Made by a program: the position numbers and the translations under genes. Below the pieces are notes generated by a model, which did no database searches, was not told the origin of the DNA, and saw only the letters and a list, made by a program, of their open reading frames with translations. 64,000 nt of DNA from Hymenobacter negativus (lineage in GTDB: Bacteria; Bacteroidota; Bacteroidia; Cytophagales; Hymenobacteraceae): NCBI RefSeq assembly GCF_017571495.1, contig NZ_JAGETZ010000019.1:55000-118999 (forward strand). Reading direction: 5' to 3'. Positions within the stretch are counted from its first letter, which is position 1, and the number at the start of each line of letters is the position of its first letter. Below, one piece after another: positions 29,395-37,172 of the stretch.

Positions 29395-29719
29395 GGCCGT
29401 GGATGGTAGAAAGTCAGGAAAATATTGCCTTACAAATTTCCTCAACAGCCGTCTGCCGCCCTAGCGACAAATACTGATTTTGCCGTCTTGGCAAATACGG
29501 AAATTCAATGGCTGCGCCTGCGTACGCATTGCCGTGGGCCAGTGTAGTTGTCTGAAAGGCCGTTTGAAATAAACCCAAGTACCGGCCGGGTGCTGTGACG
29601 TATGAAAGCCCAAGCCTGGCGGGCAGCGGTTTTCGCCAAGGGCTTTTCCATCGACCACGTCCTATATTCGGGGCGGCTTGCGTTGCGCCGTGCCAAGGCT
29701 GCTCCATCTCCTTCCTGCT
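29395..29719. other. 325-bp region without a supported gene
   Basis: It contains a small dyad TTTGCC/GGCAAA at about 29477-29492 and a repeated CAAATAC, and presumably the start sites of both flanking divergent genes. If the small gene starts at 29445 the gap is 274 bases. Confidence 0.45.
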
Positions 29720-31735
29720 ATGCCTGCTTCCGACCATCTCGCCCCCGGCGCTCCCACACCCGACCAGCAGCCCGCCGCCAGCGGCGTGCACGCCGCCCTG
29801 CTGGAGCTGCGGGCCCGCGCCGAAAAGCGCCGCCACCTCGTCACGCAGGCCACCGAGTCCTACACCCCCGAGGAAGTGCGACGCCTGGTGCAGGAGTTGC
29901 AAGTGCACCAGATAGAGCTCGAAATGCAGTACGAGGAGCTGTTGCTGGCCCAGGGCGAGACCCAGGCCGCCCGCGCCCAGTACGTGGACCTCTACGATTT
30001 TGCGCCGGTGGGCTACTTCTCGCTGTCGGCCACGGGCCAGATTGAGCAGCTCAACTTTTGCGCCAGCAAGCAGCTGGGCACCGTGCGGCAGCGGCTGGTG
30101 GGGCGGCGCTTTGCCCTGTTTGTGGCCCCGGCCCAGCGCCTGGAGTTCGGGCAGTTTCTGGCCCGGGTGCTCAGCAGCGAAAGCACCCAGAGCATGGAGC
30201 TGCAAATGATGCGCGACGACGGCACCTACTTCTACGGCCAGCTGGAAGGCCTGCGGACGGATACATCCGCCGGCCCGCAGTGCCGCCTGGCCGTGCTCGA
30301 CGCCACCACCCGCCGGGAAGCCGTGACGGCGCTGGCCGCCAGCGAAACCCGCTTTCGTAAGCTCTTCAACGAGAGCAACGACGCCGTGGCCCTGCTGCAA
30401 GGCCACCTGTTTGTGGACTGCAACGACGCCGCCCTGCGCCTGCTGGGCGCTCGCCACCGCGAGCAGCTGGTGGGTAAATCGGCCTGGTCTTGTGCCCCCG
30501 AACGGCAGCCCGACGGCCGCCGCACCATCGACCTGTTTCGGGACAGCATTACCGAAGCCCTCCGCTACGGCTCCAAGCGCTGCCAGGCCCTGATGCGCCA
30601 GGCATCGGGCGAAGAAATCTGGCTGGAGGCCTCGCTCACGCCCATCGAGCTGGGCGGCGACACGCCGGTAGTGCACATCATGTGGCGCGACATCACGGCC
30701 GAGCGCGACGCCCGGCAGGAGCTTCAGCAAGGCAAAGAGTTTATCGAAAGCCTGCTCGATAATAGCGTGGACGGCATTATTGCCTACGACCGCACTCTGC
30801 GCATCAACACCTGGAACACTGAAGCTGCCCGCTGCTTTGGCGTGGCGGCGGCCAATGCGCTGGGACGTACTCTGTTTGAGGTATTGCCGTACCTAGAAGA
30901 TAAAGAGGCGCACGAGTTGATAAACCGGGCCCTGGCCGGCGAGCGGGTCGACCGCCTGAACCAGCCGTTCCAGGACCGGCCCGGCAACTACGATGTGCAC
31001 CTGGTGCCCCTGCGCCCCGACGATAGGGCGGAGCCCAACGGCGTGCTGGCCATTGTGCGCGACGTGACCGAGCGTAATCGCCTGGCTGAGGAGGCCACGC
31101 GGCAGCGCCTGCGCCGGCAGCAGGCCGTGCTCTCGGCCATCCTCACCACCCAGGAGTCGGAGCGCAAGCGCATTGCCGAGGCCCTGCACAACGGCCTGGG
31201 CCAACTGCTTTATGCCGCCAAACTCAGCCTGGAGCGCACTGGCCAAACCACCCGTACCCACGGCCCCCTCAAGCTGCTGGACGAAGCCATCCGGACTACC
31301 CGCACCCTCTCCTTCGAACTCACACCCGGCGTGCTGGAGGACTTTGGCCTGCGCACGGCCCTCGAAACCCTGGCCGAGCGCCTGGCCCCAGCCAATCTGC
31401 CCGTACGCCTGCACCTGGCCGGCCTGGATGGGGAGCGGCTCTCAACGGCCGTCGAAATCACGGTATACCGCACGGTGCAGGAGCTGCTCAACAACGTGAT
31501 GAAGCACGCCGAAGCCACTGAGGTAGAGGTGCACGTAGCCCGCGAGGATGGGCACCTCTACGTGAGCGTGGAAGACAACGGGCACGGTTTCGACGCCGCT
31601 ACGCTGGCTACGCAGCCGCTCACTGGCATTGGGCTGGCGGGGGTGCGCAACCGCGTGGCCCTGCTCGGCGGGCAGCTCTCGGTGAACTCGCGCCTGGGCC
31701 AGGGCACCATTGTGAGCTTCGAGCTGGACGTGTAG
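29720..31735 (+). CDS. PAS-domain sensor histidine kinase (NarL-partner HisKA_3 type)
   Basis: The 671-residue cytoplasmic kinase has a helical N-terminus with a coiled-coil segment (EEVRRLVQELQVHQIELEMQ). Three PAS-type domains follow (about 80-200, 210-330, 335-455), then a dimerisation domain with likely phospho-acceptor His490 in RIAEALHNGLGQLL, and a HATPase domain (about 560-670; LLNNVMKHAEA, VEDNGHGFD, GIGLAGVRNRV). The ESERKRIAEALHNGLGQLL motif places it in the HisKA_3 group, whose usual partners are LuxR/NarL response regulators. None is encoded in the window. ATG 29720 (MPASDHLAPGAP) is preferred to 29678. Confidence 0.9.
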   Translation: MPASDHLAPGAPTPDQQPAASGVHAALLELRARAEKRRHLVTQATESYTPEEVRRLVQELQVHQIELEMQYEELLLAQGETQAARAQYVDLYDFAPVGYFSLSATGQIEQLNFCASKQLGTVRQRLVGRRFALFVAPAQRLEFGQFLARVLSSESTQSMELQMMRDDGTYFYGQLEGLRTDTSAGPQCRLAVLDATTRREAVTALAASETRFRKLFNESNDAVALLQGHLFVDCNDAALRLLGARHREQLVGKSAWSCAPERQPDGRRTIDLFRDSITEALRYGSKRCQALMRQASGEEIWLEASLTPIELGGDTPVVHIMWRDITAERDARQELQQGKEFIESLLDNSVDGIIAYDRTLRINTWNTEAARCFGVAAANALGRTLFEVLPYLEDKEAHELINRALAGERVDRLNQPFQDRPGNYDVHLVPLRPDDRAEPNGVLAIVRDVTERNRLAEEATRQRLRRQQAVLSAILTTQESERKRIAEALHNGLGQLLYAAKLSLERTGQTTRTHGPLKLLDEAIRTTRTLSFELTPGVLEDFGLRTALETLAERLAPANLPVRLHLAGLDGERLSTAVEITVYRTVQELLNNVMKHAEATEVEVHVAREDGHLYVSVEDNGHGFDAATLATQPLTGIGLAGVRNRVALLGGQLSVNSRLGQGTIVSFELDV

Positions 31736-31853
31736 GCCGGTTTCGGCCTGATTGTTGCGCGGTTGAGGCACCAGCGCGGCTCCCAATTTGCTGCTGCGGC
31801 AGTGAACTTGCGCCGCGCGTTTGCGCTTGTGTCATCACCCCCGCCAATCACCT

Positions 31854-32627
31854 ATGCACCACCCTTTACTTCACCAGCTGAAGCCGGCGGCCCTGGCCGT
31901 ACTGCTGGCCGGCTGCGGCAAGAAAACCGAAGAGCCGGCGCCCAGCACCGGCAGCTTCGCCATTGAGATGGAGCCCGTGGTGGGCACCACTGACCTGCAG
32001 CTGAACACCCAGACCTATAACAAAGCCGATGGCCAGGCCTTCACGGTGTCGAAGTTTAAGTTTCTGATTTCAAACCTGACGCTGACCCGGGCCGACGGCA
32101 CTGCCTACGCCGTGCCCGACGGCTATTACCTTATCGACGCGGCCACCCCAACATCGCTGCACCTCGTCATCGACAAGGTGCCGCTGGGCGACTACACCGG
32201 CCTCCGCTTCGTGGTGGGCGTGGATGCGGCCCACAACAACGCTACCTTCACCAGCGGTGGCCTCAACCACAGCAATGACCTGTACTGGGAGTGGAGCAAC
32301 GAGTACGTGTTCCTGAAAATGGCCGGCACGTCGCCCCAGGCCGGCGGCGGAACCGGCCGTGCCCTCACCTTCGACATTGGCGGTACCAACGTGGCCCGCA
32401 CCGTGGCACCTACCTTCGGCAGCAACGTGCTGCCCGTGAAAGCTGGCCACACGCCCGAAATCCACATGTCTGTGGATGTTCTGGGCTTATTTGATGGAGC
32501 TACCGCCGCGCAGAGCGTTAACTTCGTGACCACCTATTCGGTGGAAAGTGGCAGCCCCTGGGCGCCCGTGGTGGCTGACAACTACGCAGCCGGCATGTTT
32601 GAAGTCGAGCATATTCATTCCAACTAA
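31854..32627 (+). CDS. MbnP-like copper-binding lipoprotein
   Basis: The 257-residue protein starts at ATG 31854. A lipobox (AVLLAGCGKK) predicts lipidation and outer- or periplasm-facing anchoring. The domain that follows matches the MbnP family: FKFLISNLTLT, YYLIDAATPTS, GDYTGLRFVVGVDAAHN, LYWEWSNEYVFLKMAG and IHMSVDVLGLF. MbnP proteins bind copper and are partners of the MauG-like MbnH, which oxidises a conserved Trp in MbnP to kynurenine in the characterised methanotroph system. The WEW pair is a candidate site. The next gene, 6 bases away, encodes such an MbnH-type cytochrome. Confidence 0.85.
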   Translation: MHHPLLHQLKPAALAVLLAGCGKKTEEPAPSTGSFAIEMEPVVGTTDLQLNTQTYNKADGQAFTVSKFKFLISNLTLTRADGTAYAVPDGYYLIDAATPTSLHLVIDKVPLGDYTGLRFVVGVDAAHNNATFTSGGLNHSNDLYWEWSNEYVFLKMAGTSPQAGGGTGRALTFDIGGTNVARTVAPTFGSNVLPVKAGHTPEIHMSVDVLGLFDGATAAQSVNFVTTYSVESGSPWAPVVADNYAAGMFEVEHIHSN

Positions 32628-32633
32628 GGCCGT

Positions 32634-33749
32634 ATGAAATCACCTTTCATCCTGATGTTTGCGGGCCTGCTGGCTCTGGCCGGCTGCCAGCACGACTCCG
32701 ACACCGTGGACCCTACCGACCCGGAAGGTCCCGTAGTGGCCCCCACGCCCTACGCGCTGGTGGTGCCCAGCAACTTCCCGGCCCCCATCGCCAGCCCCAC
32801 CGACAACCCCCTGACAGTGGAGGGCGTGGCCCTGGGCCGCCACCTATTCTACGAGAAGGGGCTGTCGGTGAACAACACCATTGCCTGCGCCTCGTGCCAC
32901 AAGCAGGAGCTGGCCTTTAGCGACGGCTTGGCCCGGGCGCAGGGCGTGAATGGGACCGTTTCGCCACGTAGCGCCATGTCGCTGGCCAACCTGGCCTGGG
33001 AGCCCAAGCTGACCTGGGACGGGGCGGCTGCAAACCTCGAAGCGCAAGCGCGCATTCCCATCGAAAACCCGGTGGAAATGCACCAGACCCTGAGCGCCGG
33101 CATGGCCCGGCTGCAAGCCACGAGCACGTACCCAAAGCTCTTTCGCAGTGCTTTCGGCAGCAGCGTCATCACCGAAGACAAGGTGCTCAAGGCCCTGGCC
33201 CAATTTGAGCGGACCCTGATTTCGGGCAACTCGCGCTACGACCAGTTCCGGCGCGGCAACCGCACGGCCCTCAGCAGCTACGAGCAGCAGGGGCTGGTGC
33301 TGTTCACCACCCACCCCAATGGCTCGCTGCGCGGCGGCAATTGCGGCGACTGCCATTCCGGCGACCTGCAAACCAACCGCACTTTCAGCAACAACGGCCT
33401 CGACGCCACCTTCACGGACCTGGGCTTGGGCCTGCAAACCGGCCGCCCCACCGACAACGGCAAGTTCCGGGTGCCTTCGCTGCGCAACATTGCCCTCACC
33501 GCGCCTTACATGCACGACGGCCGCTTTCCCACTCTGGCCGCCGTGGTGGACCACTACAACGAGCATGTCATCTTGAACAGCCCCAATATCGACCCACTGC
33601 TGCTCAATACCACCAACGACCCCAACCAGCGCAGCTTCACCCTCGACCTGACCGTTGACGAGAAAGCCAAAATAGTGGCCTTTCTGCAAACCCTGACCGA
33701 TACTTCCTTCACCAACGACCCGCGCTTCTCCAAGCCGCCTCTGCCTTAG
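32634..33749 (+). CDS. MauG/MbnH-type di-haem cytochrome c peroxidase family lipoprotein, copy 1
   Basis: The 371-residue protein begins with a lipobox (LLALAGCQHD) and has two CxxCH haem sites: CASCH (85-89) and CGDCH (237-241). WDGAAANL and PYMHDGRFPTL are family motifs. Members either reduce hydrogen peroxide or, as MauG/MbnH, oxidise a Trp or Tyr in a partner protein. Being only 6 bases after the MbnP gene, MbnH function is the best inference. It is paralogous to the next cytochrome, with a near-identical central block. Confidence 0.9.
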   Translation: MKSPFILMFAGLLALAGCQHDSDTVDPTDPEGPVVAPTPYALVVPSNFPAPIASPTDNPLTVEGVALGRHLFYEKGLSVNNTIACASCHKQELAFSDGLARAQGVNGTVSPRSAMSLANLAWEPKLTWDGAAANLEAQARIPIENPVEMHQTLSAGMARLQATSTYPKLFRSAFGSSVITEDKVLKALAQFERTLISGNSRYDQFRRGNRTALSSYEQQGLVLFTTHPNGSLRGGNCGDCHSGDLQTNRTFSNNGLDATFTDLGLGLQTGRPTDNGKFRVPSLRNIALTAPYMHDGRFPTLAAVVDHYNEHVILNSPNIDPLLLNTTNDPNQRSFTLDLTVDEKAKIVAFLQTLTDTSFTNDPRFSKPPLP

Positions 33750-33761
33750 CGGCAGTCATCC

Positions 33762-33861
33762 GTCATCCGGAGCAAAGCGAAGGACCTTATCACGGCTAAA
33801 TGATTAACATTGCTGTTAGTCTTCGAGTCGTGATAAGGTCCTTCGCTTTGCTCCGGATGAC
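33762..33861. repeat. Perfect 33-bp-arm palindrome after cytochrome copy 1
   Basis: The arms 33762-33794 and 33829-33861 are perfect reverse complements over 33 bases. They carry the family ends GTCATCCGGAGC..GAAGGACCTT and AAGGTCCTTCGC..CCGGATGAC. The element starts 12 bases after the stop of copy 1 and separates it from copy 2. Confidence 0.85.
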
Positions 33862-34042
33862 AGGTAAGCAGAACAGATTTCTAACCTCGCGGAATCATTT
33901 TCAAGCTGATTTTAGCAACTGGCGCATGCACCAGGCCGGTGCCAGCAGCCCTACTGCACCTGTCTAATTCACGAAAGCTTGCAGGTGGTATATTTATTCT
34001 TGATATATTTACTTTTTAATAAGTGAATCTACTCAAGAGTGC
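33862..34042. promoter_or_regulatory. Probable promoter region of cytochrome copy 2
   Basis: After the palindrome the sequence turns AT-rich (TATATTTATTC, GATATATTTACTTTTTAAT at about 33989-34020), ending 23 bases before the start codon. The contrast with the 6-base gap ahead of copy 1 suggests that copy 2 has its own promoter. No exact TAnnTTTG box is present. Confidence 0.4.
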
Positions 34043-35158
34043 ATGAGAGCAAAACTTCTACTAATCGGGGCCGCGCTGCTGGCCGTGGTGAGTTGCCGAA
34101 GCGAGGGCGAAACGCCTGACCCTACGGACCCCGAGGGACCAGTAGCACCGCCTACGCCGTATGTGCTCAGCATCCCCAGCAACTTCCCGCCGGCCCGGTC
34201 CACTCCGCCCGACAACCCCCTAACGGTGGAGGGCGTGGCCCTGGGCCGCCACCTGTTTTATGAAACGGCCTTATCGGTGAACAACACCATTGCCTGCGCT
34301 TCGTGCCACAAGCAGGAACTGGCCTTCACCGATGGCCAGGCCCGCGCCCAGGGCGTGAATGGCAGCATGGGAACGCGCAGTGCTATGTCGCTGGCCAATG
34401 TGGGCTGGGAGTTCTTTCTGAATTGGGACGGGGCGGCTGCAAACCTCGAAGCGCAGGCGCGCATTCCCATCGAAAACCCGGTGGAAATGCACCAGACCCT
34501 GAGCGCTGGCGTGGCCCGGCTGCAAGCCACGAGCGCCTACCCGAAACTCTTTCGCAGTGCTTTCGGCAGCAGCGTCATCACCGAAGACAAGGTGCTCAAG
34601 GCCCTGGCCCAGTTTGAGCGGACCCTGATTTCGGGCAACTCGCGCTACGACCAGTTCCAGCGCGGCAACCGCACGGCCCTCAGCAGCTACGAGCAGCAGG
34701 GCTTGCTGCTCTTCGTCACGCATCCGGATGGCACCGCGGCCGGGCGCGGCGGCAACTGCAGCGACTGCCACGCCGGCTCCCTGCAAACCAACCGGCGCTT
34801 TACCAATAATGGACTCGACGCCACCTTCAGCGACTTGGGCCAGGGCCTGGTCACGGGCCTGCCCACCGACAATGGCAAGTTCCGGGTGCCCTCGCTGCGC
34901 AACATCGCTCTCACCGCGCCCTACATGCACGACGGCCGTTTTCCTACTCTGGCCGCCGTGCTGGACCATTACAACGAGCACGTAGTGTTGAACAGCCCCA
35001 ACATCGACCCATTGATTCTAAATGGTACCAATACCCCCGGCCACCCGACGCTGGAACTGACACCCACCGAAAAGGCCAAGATTGTGGCCTTCCTGCAAAC
35101 CCTGACGGATAGCACCTTTATTCGGGACCCGCGCTTTTCCAAACCGCCTCAGCTTTAA
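34043..35158 (+). CDS. MauG/MbnH-type di-haem cytochrome c peroxidase family lipoprotein, copy 2
   Basis: The 371-residue protein has a lipobox (LLAVVSCRSE) and haem motifs CASCH (85-89) and CSDCH (239-243). Its overall plan equals copy 1. About 275 bases (34427-34701) are roughly 96% identical to 33018-33292 of copy 1, while the N-terminal and the haem-2 surroundings differ more. This suggests recent local gene conversion within an older duplication. The two may act on the same MbnP or on different partners. Confidence 0.9.
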   Translation: MRAKLLLIGAALLAVVSCRSEGETPDPTDPEGPVAPPTPYVLSIPSNFPPARSTPPDNPLTVEGVALGRHLFYETALSVNNTIACASCHKQELAFTDGQARAQGVNGSMGTRSAMSLANVGWEFFLNWDGAAANLEAQARIPIENPVEMHQTLSAGVARLQATSAYPKLFRSAFGSSVITEDKVLKALAQFERTLISGNSRYDQFQRGNRTALSSYEQQGLLLFVTHPDGTAAGRGGNCSDCHAGSLQTNRRFTNNGLDATFSDLGQGLVTGLPTDNGKFRVPSLRNIALTAPYMHDGRFPTLAAVLDHYNEHVVLNSPNIDPLILNGTNTPGHPTLELTPTEKAKIVAFLQTLTDSTFIRDPRFSKPPQL

Positions 35159-35168
35159 GCTTAGGGCA

Positions 35169-35190
35169 GTTTCGGCACCGATGCCGAAAC
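35169..35190 (+). terminator. Terminator-like hairpin after cytochrome copy 2
   Basis: A perfect 9-bp stem GTTTCGGCA/TGCCGAAAC (35169-35177 with 35182-35190) with a 4-base loop lies 11 bases after the stop. A T-run is lacking. Confidence 0.5.
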
Positions 35191-35249
35191 CGCTCTAGAA
35201 TGGTCATGCGAAAGTAACCGCCCAACCGGGGCGGGAACGCTCCAACTAG

Positions 35250-35282
35250 GAACCGCGCTAAATCCGGGTTGTAGCGCAGTTC
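35250..35282 (-). terminator. Terminator-like hairpin after the VOC gene
   Basis: GAACCGCGCTA-like (about 35250-35260) and TAGCGCAGTTC (about 35272-35282) pair at 10 of 11 positions. The structure lies just beyond the stop of the minus-strand VOC gene. Confidence 0.4.
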
Positions 35283-35304
35283 CCGAAGCCGGTAGGCTGG
35301 AGGA

Positions 35305-35817
35305 TTATTTATTATATGCTCCGGAGGAGTAGGTTAGCTCGTAGCTATGGGTGTAAATCTCGAATACGATGCCGAAAGGGTCTTCCACGTAGCACATCCG
35401 ATAAGGCTTTTCGTTGGGATAATATGCGCGGATGGGCATACGCTGCTTGCCGCCGTGGGCTACTATTTTCTGCACCAGGCCTTCAATATCCGGGTCTTGG
35501 ATGCTGAAGTGAAAAAGGCCTGTATTGAAGGGCTCGAAGGCAGGTGCTTCTTTTCGGCCATGTAAAAAGGAAAATAGCTCGATGCCGATGCCATCTCCGG
35601 TAGACAAGTGGGCAATTTCAAACTGTTGCCAGCCGGTTCCGAACACATCCAGGCACATCTGGCCGATGGCTGTTTCGGTTTCTTCGGTGACAACGCTGGG
35701 GGCCATAATCAGATACCAGCCCATGACTTCGGTGTAGAAGGTAACGGCGGCGTTGATGTCGGGTACCGTGAGGCCAATATGAGAGAAAGCTTTGGGGTAA
35801 ACAGGCGGTACTTGCAT
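35305..35817 (-). CDS. VOC (glyoxalase/dioxygenase-fold) family protein
   Basis: The 170-residue protein contains paired beta-alpha-beta-beta-beta modules of the vicinal oxygen chelate fold. FSHIGLTVPDINAAVTFYTEVMGW opens the first, while GLFHFSIQDPDIEGLVQKIV and CYVEDPFGIVFEIYTHSYE form the second. His12 and the Glu of FEIYTHSYE are plausible metal ligands. Substrate is unknown; relatives include glyoxalase I, fosfomycin resistance enzymes and ring-cleavage dioxygenases. It is divergent from an HxlR regulator, an arrangement typical of genes controlled by that regulator and often linked to aldehydes or quinones. Confidence 0.82.
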   Translation of the reverse strand: MQVPPVYPKAFSHIGLTVPDINAAVTFYTEVMGWYLIMAPSVVTEETETAIGQMCLDVFGTGWQQFEIAHLSTGDGIGIELFSFLHGRKEAPAFEPFNTGLFHFSIQDPDIEGLVQKIVAHGGKQRMPIRAYYPNEKPYRMCYVEDPFGIVFEIYTHSYELTYSSGAYNK

Positions 35818-35896
35818 GTGTAGTGTGGGGTAAAAGGGTCATTGCCAATAGAAAGCAATAGTAAATTTACCTTGGCCTACCTGGAAGCGCAAGTAC

Positions 35897-35910
35897 TTAC
35901 CAAACGGTAA
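35897..35910. promoter_or_regulatory. Candidate HxlR operator between VOC and regulator genes
   Basis: A dyad TTACC-AAAC-GGTAA (35897-35901 and 35906-35910) lies between the divergent genes. HxlR-family dimers bind such short inverted repeats in shared promoters. Binding is inferred. Confidence 0.45.
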
Positions 35911-35957
35911 CTAAGTGACCAGCAGGGGTAAAATGCTTAGGTGCAGCTGCTAAAAAT

Positions 35958-36269
35958 ATGCCTCAAATGAAGAAATATGCCTGCCCGCTCCAGCGAACGA
36001 TGGACCTGATTGGTACGAAATGGAAGCCGCAGGTTCTGTTTCATCTTCTCGAAGGACCGCAGCGCTCGGGCGTATTGCAACAGACGATGCCCGGTATATC
36101 CAATAAGATGTTCACCCAGACCGTGCGGGAGCTAGAGCAGGACCACCTACTGACCCGAACGGTTTACCCCGTCGTGCCCCCGCATGTTGAATACGAACTG
36201 ACGGCACTGGGTCAGTCGATAAAGCTGATTCTGTGTGAGTTAGATGAGTGGGGGAAGCTAGAGGAATAG
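35958..36269 (+). CDS. HxlR family winged-helix transcriptional regulator
   Basis: The 103-residue protein is a single winged-helix domain: CPLQRTMDLIGTKWKPQVLFHLLEG at the N-terminus, then GVLQQTMPGISNKMFTQTVRELEQDHLLTRTVYPVVPPHVEYELTALG covering recognition helix and wing. A single Cys9 precedes the first helix, at the place where redox- or quinone-sensing relatives carry a reactive cysteine. It probably controls the divergent VOC gene through the dyad at 35897 and itself. Confidence 0.87.
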   Translation: MPQMKKYACPLQRTMDLIGTKWKPQVLFHLLEGPQRSGVLQQTMPGISNKMFTQTVRELEQDHLLTRTVYPVVPPHVEYELTALGQSIKLILCELDEWGKLEE

Positions 36270-36424
36270 AAACAGTGGTTGCCATCGCGTTTTGCGCGGA
36301 GTATACCGGCATCACTGGTCGAAAGTAGAGCATAGCCCCGGCGGAGGACTCCCCTGGCTTGGCTGGGCCACCTGGCCGGAGCGGCCCGATTAGGCATCGG
36401 CTGTGCAGCCGGAACCATATCTGC

Positions 36425-36432
36425 TAAATTTG
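36425..36432 (+). promoter_or_regulatory. Candidate -7 element for the heavy-metal-binding lipoprotein
   Basis: TAAATTTG is an exact TAnnTTTG match 55 bases upstream of ATG 36488. No -33 element is evident. Confidence 0.35.
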
Positions 36433-36487
36433 TGGTTCGACGGGCCCGGAACTGCCACGCCCGGCTTCTTTTACTTTGTTTTTCGCC

Positions 36488-36715
36488 ATGCTTTCAGCGT
36501 TTCGCCCGTTTCTGTTTTCGGCCTTTGGTGCCGCCATTTTGTGCCTGAACAGCTGCGGCGAAAGCCAGAAGCCGGCCGCCACTGTTGCCCCGGCCGCTAC
36601 GAAGGCTCCTGTGGTGGAGGCCCGCTACGAGTGCCCCATGGGCTGCGCCGGTAGCCAAAGCAACAAGCCCGGCAAGTGCCCCACCTGCGAGATGGAGCTG
36701 GAGAAAAAGTCGTAG
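36488..36715 (+). CDS. Small heavy-metal-binding-domain lipoprotein
   Basis: The 75-residue protein starts with a signal segment ending in a lipobox-like ILCLNSC. After an Ala/Pro linker it has YECPMGCAGSQSNKPGKCPTCEMEL, matching the heavy-metal-binding domain (YxCPM ... PGxCPxCxMxL) often found with copper-efflux systems, although the usual His of CPMH is replaced by Gly-Cys. I use ATG 36488. The next gene encodes a copper-chaperone-like HMA protein, and the MbnP/MbnH genes lie upstream, supporting a metal-handling role at the cell envelope. Confidence 0.8.
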   Translation: MLSAFRPFLFSAFGAAILCLNSCGESQKPAATVAPAATKAPVVEARYECPMGCAGSQSNKPGKCPTCEMELEKKS

Positions 36716-36885
36716 CTGAAAACGCCGACGCCCCTTGCCAGCGGCATAATTATGCAGGTTTAAACGGGAATTCTGTGTGAGCTTCCAGCGAGTGAAAACG
36801 TACTTTTACGTGACTGCCAGCCAGGGCTCGAATATCGTTTTTAATCCCCTAAAGGCTGGTGTTTTTCGCTAACTACTCCATTGCC

Positions 36886-37101
36886 ATGTCCACCCTTCGC
36901 TTCAAAACCACCATCAACTGCGGCGGCTGCATCAAAGCCGTAACGCCTGCTCTCAACCAGGAAGTAGGCGCCAACAATTGGCAAGTCGACACCGCCAACC
37001 CCGACAAAATCCTGACTGTAAACTCCACCCAGGCTACTCCGGCTCAAGTGGTAAAAGCAGTAGAAGCCGCCGGCTTCGAGATTCAGGCACTGGCTTCATA
37101 A
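36886..37101 (+). CDS. HMA-domain copper chaperone-like protein
   Basis: The 71-residue protein is a single heavy-metal-associated domain of CopZ size. The metal motif is INCGGC near the N-terminus (the usual MxCxxC with Asn-Cys-Gly-Gly-Cys), followed by KAVTPALNQ and the C-terminal VVKAVEAAGFEIQAL. I start at ATG 36886 (MSTLRFKTTINCGGC). Such proteins deliver Cu(I) to P-type ATPases or regulators; no copper ATPase is in the window. A strong terminator follows. Confidence 0.87.
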   Translation: MSTLRFKTTINCGGCIKAVTPALNQEVGANNWQVDTANPDKILTVNSTQATPAQVVKAVEAAGFEIQALAS

Positions 37102-37110
37102 GCTACATTG

Positions 37111-37162
37111 GTTCAATAAAAAAGCGGCCACTCCTTTCGGAATGGCCGCTTTTTTATTGAAC
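37111..37162. terminator. Bidirectional Rho-independent terminator
   Basis: Perfect 20-base arms (37111-37130 and 37143-37162) form a stem with an A-run on one side and T-run on the other. It lies between the stops of the convergent HMA gene and GH5-like gene, so it fits termination in both directions. Confidence 0.9.
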
Positions 37163-37172
37163 CTGCTTGGTA

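Noticed and set aside
36798..36811. Operator-like dyad ACGTA-CTTT-TACGT upstream of the copper chaperone
   Set aside because: The 5-bp arms are too short to separate from chance without a regulator gene nearby, so I do not list it as a site.
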